Positions 9,571 to 18,811 of a DNA stretch of 64,000 nucleotides are shown here, in pieces (the stretch's first letter is position 1; the number at the start of each line of letters is the position of its first letter). Position numbers and translations under genes: made by a program. The DNA comes from Marinifilum_A sediminis (GTDB taxonomy: Bacteria; Bacteroidota; Bacteroidia; Bacteroidales; Marinifilaceae). A model generated the notes under the pieces. It was given only the letters and a program-made list of their open reading frames with translations, had not been told where the DNA came from and searched no databases. The stretch is from contig CANMCX010000001.1 in the NCBI GenBank assembly GCA_947496465.1, positions 930,001-994,000 on the forward strand. Direction: 5' to 3'.

Positions 9571-9693
9571 GGAGGTATTTTATAAAATGGTATAATTTAA
9601 TTTTTCTTGCGAAAAACTATCTCGGCTCATCGGTTTTGCAAATCATTCATTTATAATAATTTACGAGACATCTGAAAACCTCCTGCAAAGTTA
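9571..9693 (-). promoter_or_regulatory. purH promoter (-7) and possible structured leader
   Basis: The minus strand reads TAACTTTGC at 9693-9685, a full match to the Bacteroidota -7 consensus TAnnTTTG followed by C. The predicted leader begins just downstream. GGAGGT at 9683-9678 is complementary to ACCTCC at 9576-9571, which would close a long stem ending 13 bases before the start codon. Inside, 9639-9609 can form a bulged GCAAAAC/GTTTT..GC hairpin. The promoter call is fairly good. The RNA structure is only inferred by eye, and it matches no riboswitch I recognise. Confidence 0.5.
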
Positions 9694-9830
9694 AGAAAAA
9701 CCTAAAAAAATCCGACCTGTGATATTACTTTTTGTTCAACTTTTTATTAGGCACAAAAAATAATGAAACTCCTTAATCAAAACATCAATTTAGATCTACG
9801 AACCAATGCACTTCAACAAACTAATTAATT

Positions 9831-11189
9831 CTATAAAACACCATAAAAATAGGCGCCAATTGTCAGATAGATTAACAAACCAACGATATCATTTAATGTT
9901 GTAATAAATGGACCTGTTGCCAAAGCCGGATCAACTTTTGCCCTATTTAGCATTAGTGGAATAATAGTTCCTGCAATTGCAGCGAATATGATTACGGCAA
10001 AAAGAGCAATAGAAACTGTCATTGTTAAAGCCATAGAATCCCCAACAAAATAATTCCATAAAAACAACAATGATGAACAGGTTAACCCATTAATAAGTGC
10101 TCCTCCTAATTCCCTTAACAATCTACTAAAAGTACTCTCGAAACCCAATGAATTATTCGCAATACCCTGTACTATAATTGCAGATGATTGTACTCCTACA
10201 TTACCAGCCATTGCAGTAATTAGAGGAATGAAAAATGCCAATGCTGGTGTAGCATCTAGCTCTTTTTCTCGAATGGAAATAACCATAGCTGCAAAAATAC
10301 CACCTACTAATCCAATTAATAACCAAGGAAGACGGGCTCTGGTCTGTAACCAAATGGAGTCGCTTGCTTCGATATCCTCGGCAAGACCCGAAGCCATTTG
10401 ATAATCTTTCTCTGCCTCTTCACGAATTACATCAACAACATCATCAATGGTAATTCGTCCCATTAAACGTCCAATACTATCTACAACTGGTATAGCTACC
10501 AAGTCATACTTCTCCATAATTAAAGCAACCTCTTCATCCTTTTCATCGGTATGAACAGCCATTGCATCGGGTTGATAAATATTACTGATTTTAGCAGATG
10601 TAGAACTCAATATCATTTTTTTCAATGATAAGGTTCCCTTCAAAACATTATCATCATCAACTACATATACGTAATATATTTCGTCAATATCTTCAGCCTG
10701 ACGACTTAATTCTCGTAAACATGTTAAAACTGTCCAGTTCTCGTTTACAATCACAAGTTCTTTCGCCATTAAACCACCAGCAGTATCTTCGTCATAATGC
10801 AACAAATCAACAATATCACCAGCTTGTTCAATATTTTCAATATGAGATAATATCTCCTCTTGTTGTTCTTCTGACAATCCTCCAATTACATCGGCAGCAT
10901 CATCAGAATCCATTTTATCGATAAACTTCTTGGCAATAACTTCAACAGGTAAAGATTTTAAGAATCGTTCTCGATCATCATCTTCCAATTCTGCTAAAAC
11001 ATCAGCAGCAGTATCACCATCTAGTAAAAGGTATAGGAATTTTGCCTCATTTATGCTTAACTCATCATAAATTTCAGCTATATCTGCAGGATGCAATTCT
11101 TCCATTAAACCAATTGCCTCTGCTTCATTCTTTTCTTCGATAACTTCTTTTAAATTATCGATATATTCGCGAGTCAATTCAAATTGCAT
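9831..11189 (-). CDS. mgtE: Magnesium transporter MgtE
   Basis: A 452-residue Mg2+ channel of the inner membrane. The acidic N-terminal superhelical domain (about residues 1-130) includes LHPADIAEIYDEL. Two CBS domains (about 135-255) sense Mg2+, and the C-terminal half carries about five membrane helices including PLITAMAGNVGVQSSAIIVQG, the conserved pore segment. Domain order and length match characterised MgtE proteins. It starts 24 bases after the rsmA stop on the same strand, so the two are probably co-transcribed, rsmA first. The gap to purH (9558-9830) holds the purH promoter and no other gene. Confidence 0.95.
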   Translation of the reverse strand: MQFELTREYIDNLKEVIEEKNEAEAIGLMEELHPADIAEIYDELSINEAKFLYLLLDGDTAADVLAELEDDDRERFLKSLPVEVIAKKFIDKMDSDDAADVIGGLSEEQQEEILSHIENIEQAGDIVDLLHYDEDTAGGLMAKELVIVNENWTVLTCLRELSRQAEDIDEIYYVYVVDDDNVLKGTLSLKKMILSSTSAKISNIYQPDAMAVHTDEKDEEVALIMEKYDLVAIPVVDSIGRLMGRITIDDVVDVIREEAEKDYQMASGLAEDIEASDSIWLQTRARLPWLLIGLVGGIFAAMVISIREKELDATPALAFFIPLITAMAGNVGVQSSAIIVQGIANNSLGFESTFSRLLRELGGALINGLTCSSLLFLWNYFVGDSMALTMTVSIALFAVIIFAAIAGTIIPLMLNRAKVDPALATGPFITTLNDIVGLLIYLTIGAYFYGVL

Positions 11190-11213
11190 AACAATAAATT
11201 TTAAGTATAATTT

Positions 11214-12005
11214 TTATTCTCTTAGTTGTGTATTCAGTAATTCCTGCACTTTCAAAGTTAGATATACAAACTCTTGAACACTTAATTGTTCTGGTCTTTT
11301 AGACATCAACTCATCATCAAGTTTTTGATCTCCTAAAACGGCTTTCAAGGAATTTCTTAAAGTTTTCCGGCGCTGATTAAAACCGGCTTTCACGACTCGA
11401 AAAAACAATTTTTCATCACATTCTAGATTTGAGGTTGTATTTCGTTTCATACGAATTACTGCAGATTTAACCTTGGGTGGTGGATCAAAAACATTTTCAC
11501 TGACGGTAAACAAATATTCAATATCGTAAAATGCCTGCATCAATACACTTAATATACCAAATGTTTTATTGCCTGGTACTGCACTCATTCTCTCAGCAAC
11601 TTCTTTTTGGATCATCCCGACTACTTCAGGAATTTGATCGCGATGCTCTAAAACCTTAAAAAAGATTTGCGATGAAATATTATATGGAAAATTACCAATT
11701 ACGGCAAATGGCTCTTTAAATAATGATTTTAAATCATACTTTAAAAAATCTTCTCCAATAATTCGATCCGACAACTGAGGAAAATTTTCTTTCAAGTAAG
11801 CTACTGATTCAGTATCAATTTCAACAACATGGGTCTCAAAATTATCATTCTGCAGAAGGTATTGTGTTAATACGCCCATACCTGGACCAATTTCAAGAAC
11901 TTTTGAAACATTAGTAGCTTCCATCCCTGCAACAATTTTTTTTGCAATATTTAGGTCTCTCAAAAAGTGTTGTCCCAGATTCTTTTTAGCTCTAACGTAT
12001 CCCAT
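11214..12005 (-). CDS. rsmA: 16S rRNA (A1518/A1519) dimethyltransferase RsmA/KsgA
   Basis: A 263-residue SAM-dependent methyltransferase that dimethylates two adjacent adenines near the 3' end of 16S rRNA, a late 30S assembly step. The N-terminus KKNLGQHFLRD is the family signature. SAM motif I is LEIGPGMGVL (about 37-46), and motif IV is NFPYN at 105-109, equivalent to the usual NLPYN catalytic motif. The C-terminal domain with FNQRRKTLRNSLKA is typical. It is first in the rsmA-mgtE pair and divergent from the flippase-like gene at 12222. Confidence 0.96.
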   Translation of the reverse strand: MGYVRAKKNLGQHFLRDLNIAKKIVAGMEATNVSKVLEIGPGMGVLTQYLLQNDNFETHVVEIDTESVAYLKENFPQLSDRIIGEDFLKYDLKSLFKEPFAVIGNFPYNISSQIFFKVLEHRDQIPEVVGMIQKEVAERMSAVPGNKTFGILSVLMQAFYDIEYLFTVSENVFDPPPKVKSAVIRMKRNTTSNLECDEKLFFRVVKAGFNQRRKTLRNSLKAVLGDQKLDDELMSKRPEQLSVQEFVYLTLKVQELLNTQLRE

Positions 12006-12093
12006 ATCTTAATTTATTAATTTTTTCACCTCTCTCTTCGATTAACAAAAGTTAAAAACAGAAGCTTTTCAAAGGAGATTACAAACATTTACT

Positions 12094-12164
12094 TATTTTT
12101 GTAGCTTATATTTATTGCTCGGCAAAATTAGGACTTAATACCGAATAAGCAGGTATTCATGCCG
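12094..12164 (+). promoter_or_regulatory. Promoter (-7) and structured leader of the flippase-like/GNAT-like operon
   Basis: TATTTTTG at 12094-12101 matches TAnnTTTG. Downstream, CGGCA (12120-12124) can pair with TGCCG (12160-12164). AATACC (12137-12142) can pair with GGTATT (12152-12157) inside it, giving a two-tier hairpin in the untranslated leader about 55 bases before the start codon. The promoter is plausible although no -33 element was recognised. The structure is a by-eye prediction. Confidence 0.4.
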
Positions 12165-12221
12165 AAAAATTAACCACCGTTAGTTTTTTCTATTAAAATT
12201 CTAACATTAAAAATATTAAAA

Positions 12222-13238
12222 TTGAAGAAAAAGCTCGCTAATACTATAAAATTTTTAATCTTCTTTTCAATTAGCTCCGTTCTATTTTGGTTGGTTTATC
12301 GCGATCAAAATATTGACGATATTTTAGTTTCAATCAAAAGTGCAAATTTCTATTGGATACTACTGTCTTTATTTTTTGGTTTACTCAGTCATATTAGCAG
12401 AACAATTCGCTGGAATTTATTAATTGAACCATTAGGAAAAAAACCAAGAACTGTAAATACATTTTTGGCTGTTATGGTTGGCTATTTTGCCAATTTAGCT
12501 TTGCCTCGTATGGGAGAAATTTCACGATGTGGCATCATTAGCAAATATGAAGATATTTCTTTTTCAAAATTGGTTGGAACTGTGGTACTAGAGCGTGTTC
12601 TTGATATCATTATGCTATTTGTATTCTTATTAATTGCCTTATCTACTCAATTTTCAGTTATCTCTGATTTTTTTAGCCAAAATCCGAAAGTAAGCGAAAA
12701 ACTTTCTAATGTATTTGCTTCAGCATACACTTTATATATCATTATTGGAATTAGCTTTTTAATTTGGTTATTGAGAAAGAAATTTAAGCACACTAGCTTT
12801 TTCCAAAAGATAGATAAAACTCTAAAGAGCTTCATGGATGGTTTTCGTACTATCAAAAAAATTGAAAATAAGTGGCCATTTGTTCTACATACCGTATTCA
12901 TATGGATTATGTACTACTTAATGACATACATTTGTTTCTTTAGTTTTGGATTTACATCAAACTTACCAGCATTGGCAGGATTAACTGTATTTGTGATGAG
13001 TGCCTTTGGAATGGTTGCTCCGGTACAGGGAGGATTTGGTGCATGGCATTTTATGGTTATTGGAACACTTTTGGTCTATTTACCAGGAGTTACCAACATT
13101 GAGAATCTATCAAAGAGTTTTGCTCTTGTTGTTCATGGAGCACAAACTGCAATGATAATTATTGTTGGTGCTTTATCTGTAATTGCACTTCCTATTGCCA
13201 ATAGAAACCATATCGTAAAAAACAAAGCTCAAGCCTGA
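12222..13238 (+). CDS. Flippase-like membrane protein (UPF0104 / LPG synthase TM family)
   Basis: A 338-residue integral membrane protein with about eight helices, resembling the UPF0104 family related to the membrane half of lysylphosphatidylglycerol synthase. Family-like segments are SHISRTIRWNLLIEPLG (about 58-74), the NLALPRMGEISRCGII region near 90-105, and VAPVQGGFGAWHFMV near 268-282. The start is a TTG at 12222; no ATG precedes the first hydrophobic helix. It ends one base before the next gene begins, so the two form an operon. Members are thought to act in lipid or polyprenyl-linked substrate handling, but this protein's substrate is unknown. Confidence 0.75.
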   Translation: MKKKLANTIKFLIFFSISSVLFWLVYRDQNIDDILVSIKSANFYWILLSLFFGLLSHISRTIRWNLLIEPLGKKPRTVNTFLAVMVGYFANLALPRMGEISRCGIISKYEDISFSKLVGTVVLERVLDIIMLFVFLLIALSTQFSVISDFFSQNPKVSEKLSNVFASAYTLYIIIGISFLIWLLRKKFKHTSFFQKIDKTLKSFMDGFRTIKKIENKWPFVLHTVFIWIMYYLMTYICFFSFGFTSNLPALAGLTVFVMSAFGMVAPVQGGFGAWHFMVIGTLLVYLPGVTNIENLSKSFALVVHGAQTAMIIIVGALSVIALPIANRNHIVKNKAQA

Positions 13239-13239
13239 A

Positions 13240-14421
13240 ATGGAAACACAATTTCAAATAATCGAGGTTGCTGATGATAAAACTCGAAAAGAGTTTCTTG
13301 AACTTCCGGTAAAACTCTATAAAAGTGATACGAATTGGGTTCGTCCTCTAGATTTTGAAATAGAGAATATTTTTGATCCGAAAGAAAATAAAATGTTTCA
13401 ACACGGAGAGTGTTCTCGATGGATCATTACCAATGGCAGTAACAAAACAATTGGTCGTGTAGCTGCTTTTATCAATCACAAATCGAAAGATGCGAACGAC
13501 CAACCTACTGGTGGAATGGGTTTTTTCGAATGCATCAACGACAAAAAAGCTGCTTTTGCAATATTTGATCATTGTAAAAAATGGTTAGAAGAGAGAAACA
13601 TTGAAGCTATGGATGGTCCCATTAATTTTGGCGAAAGACACCAATGGTGGGGACTTCATGTTGAAGGAGATCATAAGCCAGTTTACAATATGCCCTATCA
13701 TAAAGCATATTATAGGGATTTTTTTGAAGATTATGGTTTTGAAATCTATTTCAAGCAATTCACTTATAAAACTTATTTTTCGCCCGATAGCTTAAGTGAC
13801 ATCATCAAATGGAAAGCGGAGCGATTAAAAGCCAATCCTGACTATTCTGTTTCTCATTTTAATTCAAAAAATTCTAATAAATTCATTAAGGATTTTGTTC
13901 ATATTTACAATGAGGCCTGGGTTAAAGAAATACCTGGAATTGACGGCATCACCGAATCTCAAACCCAAACATTGTTTGAATCATTAAAACCTATCATGCA
14001 TGACAGACTCTTGTGGTTTGCCTATCACAAAGGTGAGCCTATTGGTTTTTTTATCATGATTCAAGATTTAAACGAATATTTAAAACACCTAAATGGCAGA
14101 ATAAATCTATACGGCAAACTAAGGTTTTTATACTATAAATATTTTCAAAAGAATAAAAATGCTATCGGACTTATTTTTGGAGTAGTACCAGAATACCAAA
14201 AAAGAGGTATTGAGGCCGCAATGATTTATGAGTTTTCACAATCTGGCTACAATTCAAATTTCCCTTTTAAAACTCTAGAAATGAATTGGATTGGAGATTT
14301 TAATCCTAGAATGAGCCACCTGATGAAACACATTGGTGCAGAAATTTACAAAACACACCACACCTATCGAATACTTTTCGATAAAAACAAAAAATTTAAA
14401 AGATCTGAGATCATAAAATAA
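13240..14421 (+). CDS. GNAT-like N-acetyltransferase domain protein
   Basis: A 393-residue soluble protein. The C-terminal half (about 200-385) reads like an acyl-CoA acyltransferase of the GNAT superfamily, with GEPIGFFIMIQDLNEYL and GVVPEYQKRGIEAAMIYEF; the latter is in the position of the CoA pyrophosphate loop. The N-terminal part also has a GNAT-like sheet segment (NKTIGRVAAFINH). It probably has a two-lobed arrangement as in peptidyl- or lipid-modifying acyltransferases. It follows the flippase-like gene by one base, so the pair may modify and move the same lipid-linked substrate; that is inference. No substrate can be named. Confidence 0.6.
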   Translation: METQFQIIEVADDKTRKEFLELPVKLYKSDTNWVRPLDFEIENIFDPKENKMFQHGECSRWIITNGSNKTIGRVAAFINHKSKDANDQPTGGMGFFECINDKKAAFAIFDHCKKWLEERNIEAMDGPINFGERHQWWGLHVEGDHKPVYNMPYHKAYYRDFFEDYGFEIYFKQFTYKTYFSPDSLSDIIKWKAERLKANPDYSVSHFNSKNSNKFIKDFVHIYNEAWVKEIPGIDGITESQTQTLFESLKPIMHDRLLWFAYHKGEPIGFFIMIQDLNEYLKHLNGRINLYGKLRFLYYKYFQKNKNAIGLIFGVVPEYQKRGIEAAMIYEFSQSGYNSNFPFKTLEMNWIGDFNPRMSHLMKHIGAEIYKTHHTYRILFDKNKKFKRSEIIK

Positions 14422-14422
14422 A

Positions 14423-14450
14423 AAAAAGGTTGCTTGCAGGCAACCTTTTT
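14423..14450. terminator. Bidirectional terminator between GNAT-like gene and recQ
   Basis: AAAAAGGTTGC pairs with GCAACCTTTTT around a short loop. A-tract and T-tract flanks let it work on both strands. It sits in the 53-bp gap between two convergent genes. Confidence 0.85.
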
Positions 14451-14474
14451 TAAAATTGATATATCTATTCAAAT

Positions 14475-16652
14475 TTACAATCCATTCTCCGAATGAAAAA
14501 GAATTCTCATTAATCGAATATCTTCTTCTGAGTAATCTTCCTCTCCAAGCTCATCAAGTGCCTCTTCGATACAATCAGTTTCAGCTTCATGAAAATAATC
14601 CAATATTTCATCCTGCTTATCTTCATCAATCACCTCCTCAACATAGTAATCCAAACTAAGTTTAGTTCCGGAATAAACAATTGCTTCCATTTCTTTCAGC
14701 AAATCTTCGTATTCCATTCCTTTAGCCTCTGCAATATCTTCCAAATCCATCTTTCTATCAATACTCTGGATGATATAAACTTTAAATTTTGATTTATCAG
14801 CTACAGAACGGACAACCATATCCTGTGGTCTTTCAATTTCATTCTCTTCAACATGCTTAGTGATTAGCCCAACGAAATCTTTACCAAATCGCTTGGCCTT
14901 ACCTGCTCCCACACCTTGTATATGTCCTAATTCCTCTATAGAAGTAGGATAGTGAATTGCCATCTCTTCTAATGATGGGTCCTGAAAAACAACATATGGA
15001 GGAACATTTTTAAGTTTAGCTACTCTTTTTCTTAAATCTTTCAACATCGAAAGCAAAGCATTATCCACTGCAGCTGTTCCACCTCCTTTTGGAGCTTCAG
15101 CATCTACACCTTCAAAATCATGATCATCGGTAAGCATAAAAGGATATGGTTTTTCTAAAAATGCATGTCCTTCAGGACGAATTTTTATTACCCCATATTG
15201 CTCAATATCCTTCTCTATAAAAGAATTAATTAAAGCTCTTCGAAATACCATATTCCAAAAATGTTGATCCCTCTCTTCGCCAGCTCCATACAACTCTAAT
15301 AAATCGTGTTTGTATGATTTAATGGCCGAATTTTGTGAGCCGATTAATATATTCACAAGATGATCAACCTTAAAGCGCTCTTTAACCGCCTTAACCAATT
15401 GCAGAGCTTTTACAACAAACTCTTCTCCCTGAAATTCTTTCTTAGGATGCAAACAATTGTCGCAATTTCCACAATTTTCCTGCGTATGTTTTTCACCAAA
15501 ATAATGCAATAAAACAGTTCTTCGGCAAACTGCCGTCTCGGCAAAAGAAACCGTTTCCATCAACAATTGCTTACCAATTTCTTGTTCTGCAACGGGCTTT
15601 CCCTGCATAAACTTTTCCAGCTTCTGAATATCTTTATAACTATAGAATGTCAAACATCTTCCCTCTCCACCATCTCTTCCGGCACGTCCGGTTTCCTGAT
15701 AATATCCTTCAAGACTCTTCGGAATATCGTAGTGAATTACAAAGCGCACATCGGGTTTATCAATACCCATCCCAAAAGCAATAGTAGCAACTACTACATC
15801 CACATCTTCCATCAAAAATTTATCCTGATTTCCAGATCTGGTAGACGAATCCATTCCCGCATGGTAAGGGACTGCCTTTATACCATTAACCTGTAAGGTT
15901 TCGGCAAGTTCTTCTACTTTCTTTCTGCTCAAACAATAGATTATTCCAGATTTCCCTTGATTTCCCTTAATGAATTTAATAATCTCCTTAGTTGCATTTA
16001 CTTTAGGAAGTACTTCATAATAAAGGTTTGGACGATTAAAAGATGATTTATAAACCGTTGCTTCCAACATACCCAAATTCTTTTGAATATCATGCTGAAC
16101 TTTAGGTGTAGCTGTTGCCGTTAACGCAATAATAGGAGCTGCACCAATCTCATTAACAATTGGTCGAATTTTTCTATACTCAGGTCTAAAATCATGCCCC
16201 CATTCCGAAATACAGTGAGCTTCATCAACAGCATAAAATGAAATCTTGACCTGCTTTAAGAATTCAATATTGCTCTCTTTGGTTAAAGACTCGGGTGCCA
16301 CATACAAAAGTTTTGTACGCCCTTCAATAACATCTTCTTTTACTTTTAAAGTAGCTGATTTTGATAAAGATGAATTCAGAAAGTGTGCAATCCCATCATC
16401 TTCACCAAAATTTCTCATAGCATCAACCTGATTCTTCATCAATGCGATAAGAGGTGAGATAACGATTGCGGTACCTTCCAAAATTAACGATGGCAACTGA
16501 TAGCAAAGAGATTTCCCTCCACCTGTTGGCATCAAAACAAATGTATCATTCCCATCTAATATATTTTGAATTACAGATTCCTGACTCCCCTTAAAATTCT
16601 CGAATCCAAAATACTTCTTTAAATTAGCTGATAATTCAAAGTCCTTTCCCAT
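14475..16652 (-). CDS. recQ: ATP-dependent DNA helicase RecQ
   Basis: A 725-residue 3'-5' superfamily 2 helicase for recombination and fork repair. Motif I is MPTGGGKSLCYQLP (41-54), and motif II DEAH lies at 143-146. Motif VI is in YYQETGRAGRDGG near residue 315. The Zn-binding RQC region has Cys at CRRTVLLHYFG and CGNCDNC near 370-395. An HRDC-like domain follows at about 525-600, then an acidic C-terminal extension (final 80 residues, rich in Glu/Asp) that is longer than in E. coli RecQ (609 residues). It is convergent with the GNAT-like gene and appears monocistronic. Confidence 0.95.
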   Translation of the reverse strand: MGKDFELSANLKKYFGFENFKGSQESVIQNILDGNDTFVLMPTGGGKSLCYQLPSLILEGTAIVISPLIALMKNQVDAMRNFGEDDGIAHFLNSSLSKSATLKVKEDVIEGRTKLLYVAPESLTKESNIEFLKQVKISFYAVDEAHCISEWGHDFRPEYRKIRPIVNEIGAAPIIALTATATPKVQHDIQKNLGMLEATVYKSSFNRPNLYYEVLPKVNATKEIIKFIKGNQGKSGIIYCLSRKKVEELAETLQVNGIKAVPYHAGMDSSTRSGNQDKFLMEDVDVVVATIAFGMGIDKPDVRFVIHYDIPKSLEGYYQETGRAGRDGGEGRCLTFYSYKDIQKLEKFMQGKPVAEQEIGKQLLMETVSFAETAVCRRTVLLHYFGEKHTQENCGNCDNCLHPKKEFQGEEFVVKALQLVKAVKERFKVDHLVNILIGSQNSAIKSYKHDLLELYGAGEERDQHFWNMVFRRALINSFIEKDIEQYGVIKIRPEGHAFLEKPYPFMLTDDHDFEGVDAEAPKGGGTAAVDNALLSMLKDLRKRVAKLKNVPPYVVFQDPSLEEMAIHYPTSIEELGHIQGVGAGKAKRFGKDFVGLITKHVEENEIERPQDMVVRSVADKSKFKVYIIQSIDRKMDLEDIAEAKGMEYEDLLKEMEAIVYSGTKLSLDYYVEEVIDEDKQDEILDYFHEAETDCIEEALDELGEEDYSEEDIRLMRILFHSENGL

Positions 16653-16881
16653 ACTTTTATTGATATACTTTCCTAAAATTGATATGCGGTCCGCTAAATT
16701 AATACAATATTAGTGACCTAAAACTTTAAATGATGAATTTTACCTCACCATCAATCCCCGAATTACAAAAATTAGATACTTTTGTATTTTAAATTTAGAT
16801 AAACACTTGTACAAATCAAAACATTCGAAGCTTTTAACAGATTTTAACCAAGTCTTGCTATCCGAAGTTTCTGAGTTTGAT

Positions 16882-16889
16882 TAATTTTG
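16882..16889 (+). promoter_or_regulatory. Probable kdsD -7 promoter element
   Basis: TAATTTTG matches TAnnTTTG and ends 24 bases before the TTG start of kdsD. A second match, TACTTTTG at 16777-16784, lies further upstream on the same strand and could be an alternative promoter. No convincing -33 TTTG was recognised for either. Confidence 0.45.
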
Positions 16890-16913
16890 TAACAACAATA
16901 AAATTAACACATT

Positions 16914-17882
16914 TTGAAGTCTACGAACGATATAAAACAGATTGCAATACAAACAATCGAAGAGGAAGCAAAATCCATTCATCAATTAAAAGAATACATT
17001 GACGGAGATTTTGTTAAAACTGTTGAGTTAATCTTAAACAGCAATGGAAGAGTTGTTTTAACAGGAATTGGCAAAAGTGCAAACATTGCGAATAAAATTG
17101 TAGCAACATTAAATTCAACAGGAACACCTGCTCTATTTATGCATGCTGCCGACGCAATTCACGGGGATTTAGGTATGATTCGACCTGATGATATGGTGAT
17201 TTGCATCTCAAAAAGTGGAAATACTCCAGAAATCAAAGTTTTGGTACCACTCATCAAAAACATGGGAAATAAACTTATTGCAATGGTCTCAGGATTGGAT
17301 TCATTTTTGGCGAAACAAGCCGATTTTGTATTAAAAGCAGTAGTGGAAAAAGAAGCATGCCCAAATAACCTTGCTCCTACCAACTCCACAACAGCACAAC
17401 TGGTAATTGGAGACGCTCTTGCTGTATCTCTTCTAGAGTGCAGACAATTTACAGGACAAGATTTTGCAAAATACCATCCTGGTGGCGCTCTCGGCAAAAA
17501 ATTATATCTACGTGTAAGTGATTTAGTATCGAAGGATAATCCTCCAAAGGTTTCTATTGATGAAAATATCAGACCAATTATTCTTGAAATTTCATCGAAA
17601 AGAATGGGTTCAACTGCTGTAGTTAATTCTGATAATGATTTATTAGGTATTATTACTGATGGTGATTTAAGAAGAATGCTGGAGAAAAACGAAGATGTGA
17701 GTCACCTTACGGCTAAAGATATTATGACATCAAATCCAAAGACTACCAGTTCTGATGTTTTAGCAATAAATGCATTCCAACTAATGGAAAAATACAACAT
17801 CACACAATTGGCAGTTGTTGATGAAGGTAAATATATTGGTATGGTTCATCTACATGATATTTTAAAAGAAGGAATTGTTTAA
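16914..17882 (+). CDS. kdsD: Arabinose-5-phosphate isomerase (KdsD/KpsF family)
   Basis: A 322-residue enzyme that converts ribulose 5-phosphate to arabinose 5-phosphate, the first step toward KDO for lipopolysaccharide. The SIS domain (about 30-170) contains LTGIGKSANIANKIVATLNSTG, with the conserved Lys and Ser/Thr residues, and SKSGNTPEIK. Two CBS domains follow (about 205-322), with GIITDGDLRRML. Length is standard. The start is a TTG at 16914. It is followed 27 bases later by tatC on the same strand. The other KDO-pathway genes are not in this window, but lptB and lpxH (lipopolysaccharide transport and lipid A synthesis) are. Confidence 0.93.
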   Translation: MKSTNDIKQIAIQTIEEEAKSIHQLKEYIDGDFVKTVELILNSNGRVVLTGIGKSANIANKIVATLNSTGTPALFMHAADAIHGDLGMIRPDDMVICISKSGNTPEIKVLVPLIKNMGNKLIAMVSGLDSFLAKQADFVLKAVVEKEACPNNLAPTNSTTAQLVIGDALAVSLLECRQFTGQDFAKYHPGGALGKKLYLRVSDLVSKDNPPKVSIDENIRPIILEISSKRMGSTAVVNSDNDLLGIITDGDLRRMLEKNEDVSHLTAKDIMTSNPKTTSSDVLAINAFQLMEKYNITQLAVVDEGKYIGMVHLHDILKEGIV

Positions 17883-17909
17883 TATATTTGCTTTACAAAA
17901 AAATCAACT

Positions 17910-18734
17910 ATGTCAGAAAATGAAAAGTCAAAAGAAGAAAACCAAATGAGTTTTCTTGAACATCTTGAAGAATTGCGTTGGCATTTAATGCGTTCTGTTA
18001 TTGCAGTAATGGTATTTGCAATTGCGGCTTTTGTGTTTTACGATTTCATTTTCAATTATTTGATTTTAGCACCAAAAAATCCAGACTTCTTCACCAATAC
18101 CATGTTTGCAAAACTAGCAGATATCACTGGTGTAGAAGCCTTAAAAATTAACACAAAACCTTTTCAGGTTATCAATATTAATATGGCAGGACAATTTGCC
18201 ACGCACATTAGTGTTTCTCTTGTTGCGGGTATAATTGCAAGTTTTCCATATATATTCTACGAGTTTTGGTGCTTCATTAAACCCGCACTTTACTCAAACG
18301 AAAAGAAACACGCTCGCGGATCTATATTTTACACCAGTTTTTTATTCGCACTGGGTGTTCTCTTTGGCTATTATGTAATTACCCCACTATCCGTTCACTT
18401 CCTAGGATCTTACAGCGTAAGTGACCAGGTTATGAATCAGATAAACCTAAAATCCTACATCTCATCCGTAACTTCAATTGTCTTGGCAAGTGGAGTTATT
18501 TTCGAGCTACCTGTACTAATTTTCTTTTTAAGTAAAATAGGCTTGGTATCTCCTGAATTTTTAAGAAAATACAGAAAACATTCTGTTGTAATGATTTTAA
18601 TTTTGTCAGCTATTATTACACCTCCTGATATATTCAGCCAGGTGCTGGTTTGCATGCCACTAATGTTGCTATACGAGATTGGAATTAGAATTTCAAAGCG
18701 TGTTCAAAAAAATCAAGAAGCCGCTCTGGAATAA
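17910..18734 (+). CDS. tatC: Sec-independent protein translocase TatC
   Basis: A 274-residue inner-membrane protein with six predicted helices, the twin-arginine receptor of the Tat export system. The N-terminal MSFLEHLEELRWHLMRS (about 13-29) contains the conserved signal-binding segment, and FPYIFYEFWCFIKPALYSNEKK near 114-135 is the family's first-loop motif. No tatA/tatB is beside it, so those must be elsewhere. Within this window, NapA and NapG have twin-arginine leaders and would be substrates. It follows kdsD by 27 bases. Confidence 0.95.
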   Translation: MSENEKSKEENQMSFLEHLEELRWHLMRSVIAVMVFAIAAFVFYDFIFNYLILAPKNPDFFTNTMFAKLADITGVEALKINTKPFQVININMAGQFATHISVSLVAGIIASFPYIFYEFWCFIKPALYSNEKKHARGSIFYTSFLFALGVLFGYYVITPLSVHFLGSYSVSDQVMNQINLKSYISSVTSIVLASGVIFELPVLIFFLSKIGLVSPEFLRKYRKHSVVMILILSAIITPPDIFSQVLVCMPLMLLYEIGIRISKRVQKNQEAALE

Positions 18735-18811
18735 ACTTTTACACAGAAAAATTGTATAACATTTGATAAAATTGTCCGGTAGCTTGCCTATTGGACTATT
18801 ATACTATAATC

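Noticed and set aside
18791..18811. TTG start for the DUF5686 protein
   Set aside because: It would put seven residues in front of a standard signal peptide; the ATG at 18812 gives the expected N-terminus.
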